From: Gloeocapsa sp. PCC 73106
Lineage (GTDB): Bacteria; Cyanobacteriota; Cyanobacteriia; Cyanobacteriales; Gloeocapsaceae
Assembly (NCBI RefSeq): GCF_000332035.1
Contig: NZ_ALVY01000193.1
Location: 1-38,214 of the forward strand
DNA length: 38,214 bases
Direction: 5' to 3'
Shown one piece after another: positions 36,898 through 38,214 of the stretch; positions within the stretch are counted from its first letter, which is position 1, and every line of letters begins with the position of its first letter. Below the pieces are notes generated by a model that had not been told where the DNA came from, did not search any database, and worked only from the letters and a program-made list of their open reading frames with translations. A program made the position numbers and the translations under genes.

Positions 36898-38214
36898 CAG
36901 ATAATTCACAAACTCCAGGTCAATTATTGTTTGAAAAATTAGCAATTAATTTAGATGAAGTTTCCTTTGAACAGCTTAATGACTACATAGGTGTACAATA
37001 TTTTCTAACTAAGCACGATGAACCTCCTTCTGACGCGACTAACTTAATAAAGATAGTTCGATATTTACAATCATTCGATCATCTTTGCAAAGTTGAAGAT
37101 TGGACACGAGCTAACAAACTTATTTCAATTATTGGTTATAAGTCTACAAATCGAATATTACACAAACAACTCGGTATTTGGGGCTATTATAACCAACAAA
37201 TTGATATTTACAGCAAACTGAAGGGCAAGTTGGATGACAGAAAATGTAACTCAACAATATTGGATGGCTTGGGTAATGCTTACAGATGTCTAGGGCAGTA
37301 CCAAAAAGCATTAGATTACCATCAACAATCCTTGAAAATACAACAACAAATAGGCGACCCTAGTGGAGAAGCAGATTCTTTATGCAATTTGGGCATTAAT
37401 TATTCCTCTTTGGGGCAGTACAAAGAAGCAATGGATTACCTTCAACAATCTTTGAAAATACAACAAGAGATAGGCAACCGTAGTGGAGAAGCAAACTCTT
37501 TAAGCGGTTTAGGCAGTATTTATTACTCTCTAGGGCAGTACAAAGAAGCAATTGAGTTTTTTCAACAATCCTTGAAAATACAACAAGAGATAGGCGACCG
37601 TATTGCACAAGCAAGTTCTTTAGCCAATTTTGGGGCTGTGTATCATGCTCAAGGGCAGTACCAAGAAGCAATGGATGACCTTCAACAATCCTTGAAAATA
37701 CAACGAGAGATAGGCGACCGTAGTCGAGAAGCAAGCTCTTTACTCAATTTGGGCATTAATTATTCCTCTTTGGGGCAGTACCAAGAAGCGATTGATTACC
37801 TTCAACAATCCTTGAAAATACAACGAGAGATAGGCGACCGTAGAGGAGAAGCAAGTTCTTTACTCAATTTGGGCATTAATTATTCCTCTTTGGGGCAGTA
37901 CAAAGAAGCAATTGAGTTTTTTCAACAATCCTTGAAAATACAACAAGAGATAGGCGACCGTAGTGGAAAAGCAAGCTCTTTAAATGCTTTAGGCACCGCT
38001 TACAGATCTCTAGGGCAGTACCAAAAAGCAATGGATTACCTTCAACAATCCTTGACAATACTACGAGAGATAGGCGACCGTAGTGGAGAAGCAAACTCTT
38101 TAAACGGTTTAGGCATTAATTACTATGCTTTAGGGAAGTACCGAGAAGCGATTAATTTTTATCAACAATCCTTGACAATACTACAAGAGATAGGCGACCG
38201 TAGAGGAGAAGCAA
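36894..38214 (+). CDS. TPR-repeat protein, likely sensor or adaptor (3' end outside window)
   Basis: The frame runs from the ATG at 36894 to the window edge without a stop (440 codons). The N-terminal 120 residues are a helical region of unknown kind (starts MTDNSQTPGQLLFEKLAINL). Then come eight TPRs of exactly 40 residues, such as GQYKEAIEFFQQSLKIQQEI. Neighbouring repeats are nearly identical at DNA level. The gene overlaps the protease-NTPase stop by four bases (ATGA), so the proteins are made together. TPR superhelices bind peptides or proteins; a sensor role is inferred from STAND systems with TPR ligand-binding modules. Confidence 0.85.
   Translation, partial: MTDNSQTPGQLLFEKLAINLDEVSFEQLNDYIGVQYFLTKHDEPPSDATNLIKIVRYLQSFDHLCKVEDWTRANKLISIIGYKSTNRILHKQLGIWGYYNQQIDIYSKLKGKLDDRKCNSTILDGLGNAYRCLGQYQKALDYHQQSLKIQQQIGDPSGEADSLCNLGINYSSLGQYKEAMDYLQQSLKIQQEIGNRSGEANSLSGLGSIYYSLGQYKEAIEFFQQSLKIQQEIGDRIAQASSLANFGAVYHAQGQYQEAMDDLQQSLKIQREIGDRSREASSLLNLGINYSSLGQYQEAIDYLQQSLKIQREIGDRRGEASSLLNLGINYSSLGQYKEAIEFFQQSLKIQQEIGDRSGKASSLNALGTAYRSLGQYQKAMDYLQQSLTILREIGDRSGEANSLNGLGINYYALGKYREAINFYQQSLTILQEIGDRRGEA
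37261..38214 (+). repeat. Eight 120-bp tandem DNA repeats encoding the TPRs
   Basis: Units start about every 120 bp from 37261, each with GGGCAGTA (or close) and CAACAATCCTTGAAAATAC at the same offset. The last unit is cut by the window. Identity between units is high and patchy: 37533-37602 equals 37893-37962 over 70 bases, and 37385-37432 equals 37865-37912 over 48 bases. This indicates recent duplication or gene conversion. Confidence 0.9.

Larger units (their letters stand above)
29738..38214. mobile_element. Type V-K CRISPR-associated transposon, guide-RNA end plus part of cargo
   Basis: The element begins with TGTACAGTGAC at 29738, preceded by a candidate 5-bp duplicated target TGGGT (29733-29737). 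From there inwards it carries TnsB-type sites, a homing crRNA unit, a CRISPR array, tracrRNA, cas12k, a MerR-type regulator and cargo. tnsB, tnsC, tniQ and the far end are not in the window and should lie to the right. By my memory of the ShCAST naming this is the left end (LE), the end that faces the PAM. Confidence 0.88.

Noticed and set aside
37396-38094. Two minus-strand frames (37734-37396 and 38094-37876) with a repeated LLxYGRLSLVV pattern
   Set aside because: They are antisense shadows of the 120-bp TPR repeats; the pattern repeats because the plus-strand repeat does, and the plus frame runs through with normal TPR residues.

Overview
The window comes from a cyanobacterium. It carries psbO (the manganese-stabilising protein of photosystem II), many copies of the HIP1 octamer GCGATCGC, heptameric TCCCTGT-type repeats, TRC40 and FutB proteins of cyanobacterial type, and a class III (phaE/phaC) polyhydroxyalkanoate pathway. 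The right quarter (29738 to the window edge) is one end of a Tn7-like type V-K CRISPR-associated transposon (CAST) with its cargo.

Layout, chromosomal part. 1-545: 3' end of an IS200/IS605-type tnpB with a right-end hairpin. 610-3314: AI-2E-type permease, Get3/ArsA-like ATPase and a MoaD-like sulfur carrier. 3301-7267 (minus): secD-secF-futB, joined by two ATGA overlaps. 7346-7684: BON-domain protein. 7752-10053: two decayed or internally deleted genes (a TPR/SPINDLY-type glycosyltransferase and a helicase-like remnant). 10117-13433 (minus): DnaJ-TPR-WD40 fusion, dprA and a CMP-sugar synthetase-like gene. 13624-21070: a storage-polymer region with a GntP-type permease, a phasin-like protein, a convergent patatin, then phaA-phaB-phaE-phaC. 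21078-23698: a MITE-like element that supplies the 3' end of an SGNH hydrolase gene, a secreted 18-residue-repeat protein and two convergent Uma2 genes. 23936-28129: psbO, overlapping tail-to-tail a coaE that is fused in frame to a BtuF-like domain, then a double-ATPase peptide-type ABC protein. 28225-29473: a 46-residue membrane peptide and a CNNM/CBS protein. 29543-29709: tRNA-Tyr(GTA) and tRNA-Thr(GGT).

CAST part. The element end starts at 29738 with TGTACAGTGAC and five GTGACAAATT-type sites (probable TnsB sites). Next come a short homing CRISPR unit, a two-repeat array, a tracrRNA and cas12k, all on the minus strand. A MerR-type regulator (CvkR-like) is divergent from cas12k. The 19-nt homing spacer matches the T-arm of the adjacent tRNA-Thr gene (18/19) next to a GTG PAM. 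The transposon end lies 58 bp downstream of that PAM, so how the element arrived can be read from the sequence. tnsB, tnsC and tniQ are not in the window and would be expected beyond the right edge.

Cargo. A ribbon-helix-helix protein is followed by three genes coupled by two 4-bp ATGA overlaps: an alpha/beta hydrolase, a caspase-like protease fused to a STAND-type P-loop NTPase, and a protein with at least eight nearly identical 40-residue TPRs, cut by the window edge. I read this as a candidate abortive-infection or anti-phage system: TPR sensor, protease/NTPase switch, lipase-like effector. This is the most likely undescribed system in the window. Its function is inferred from architecture only.
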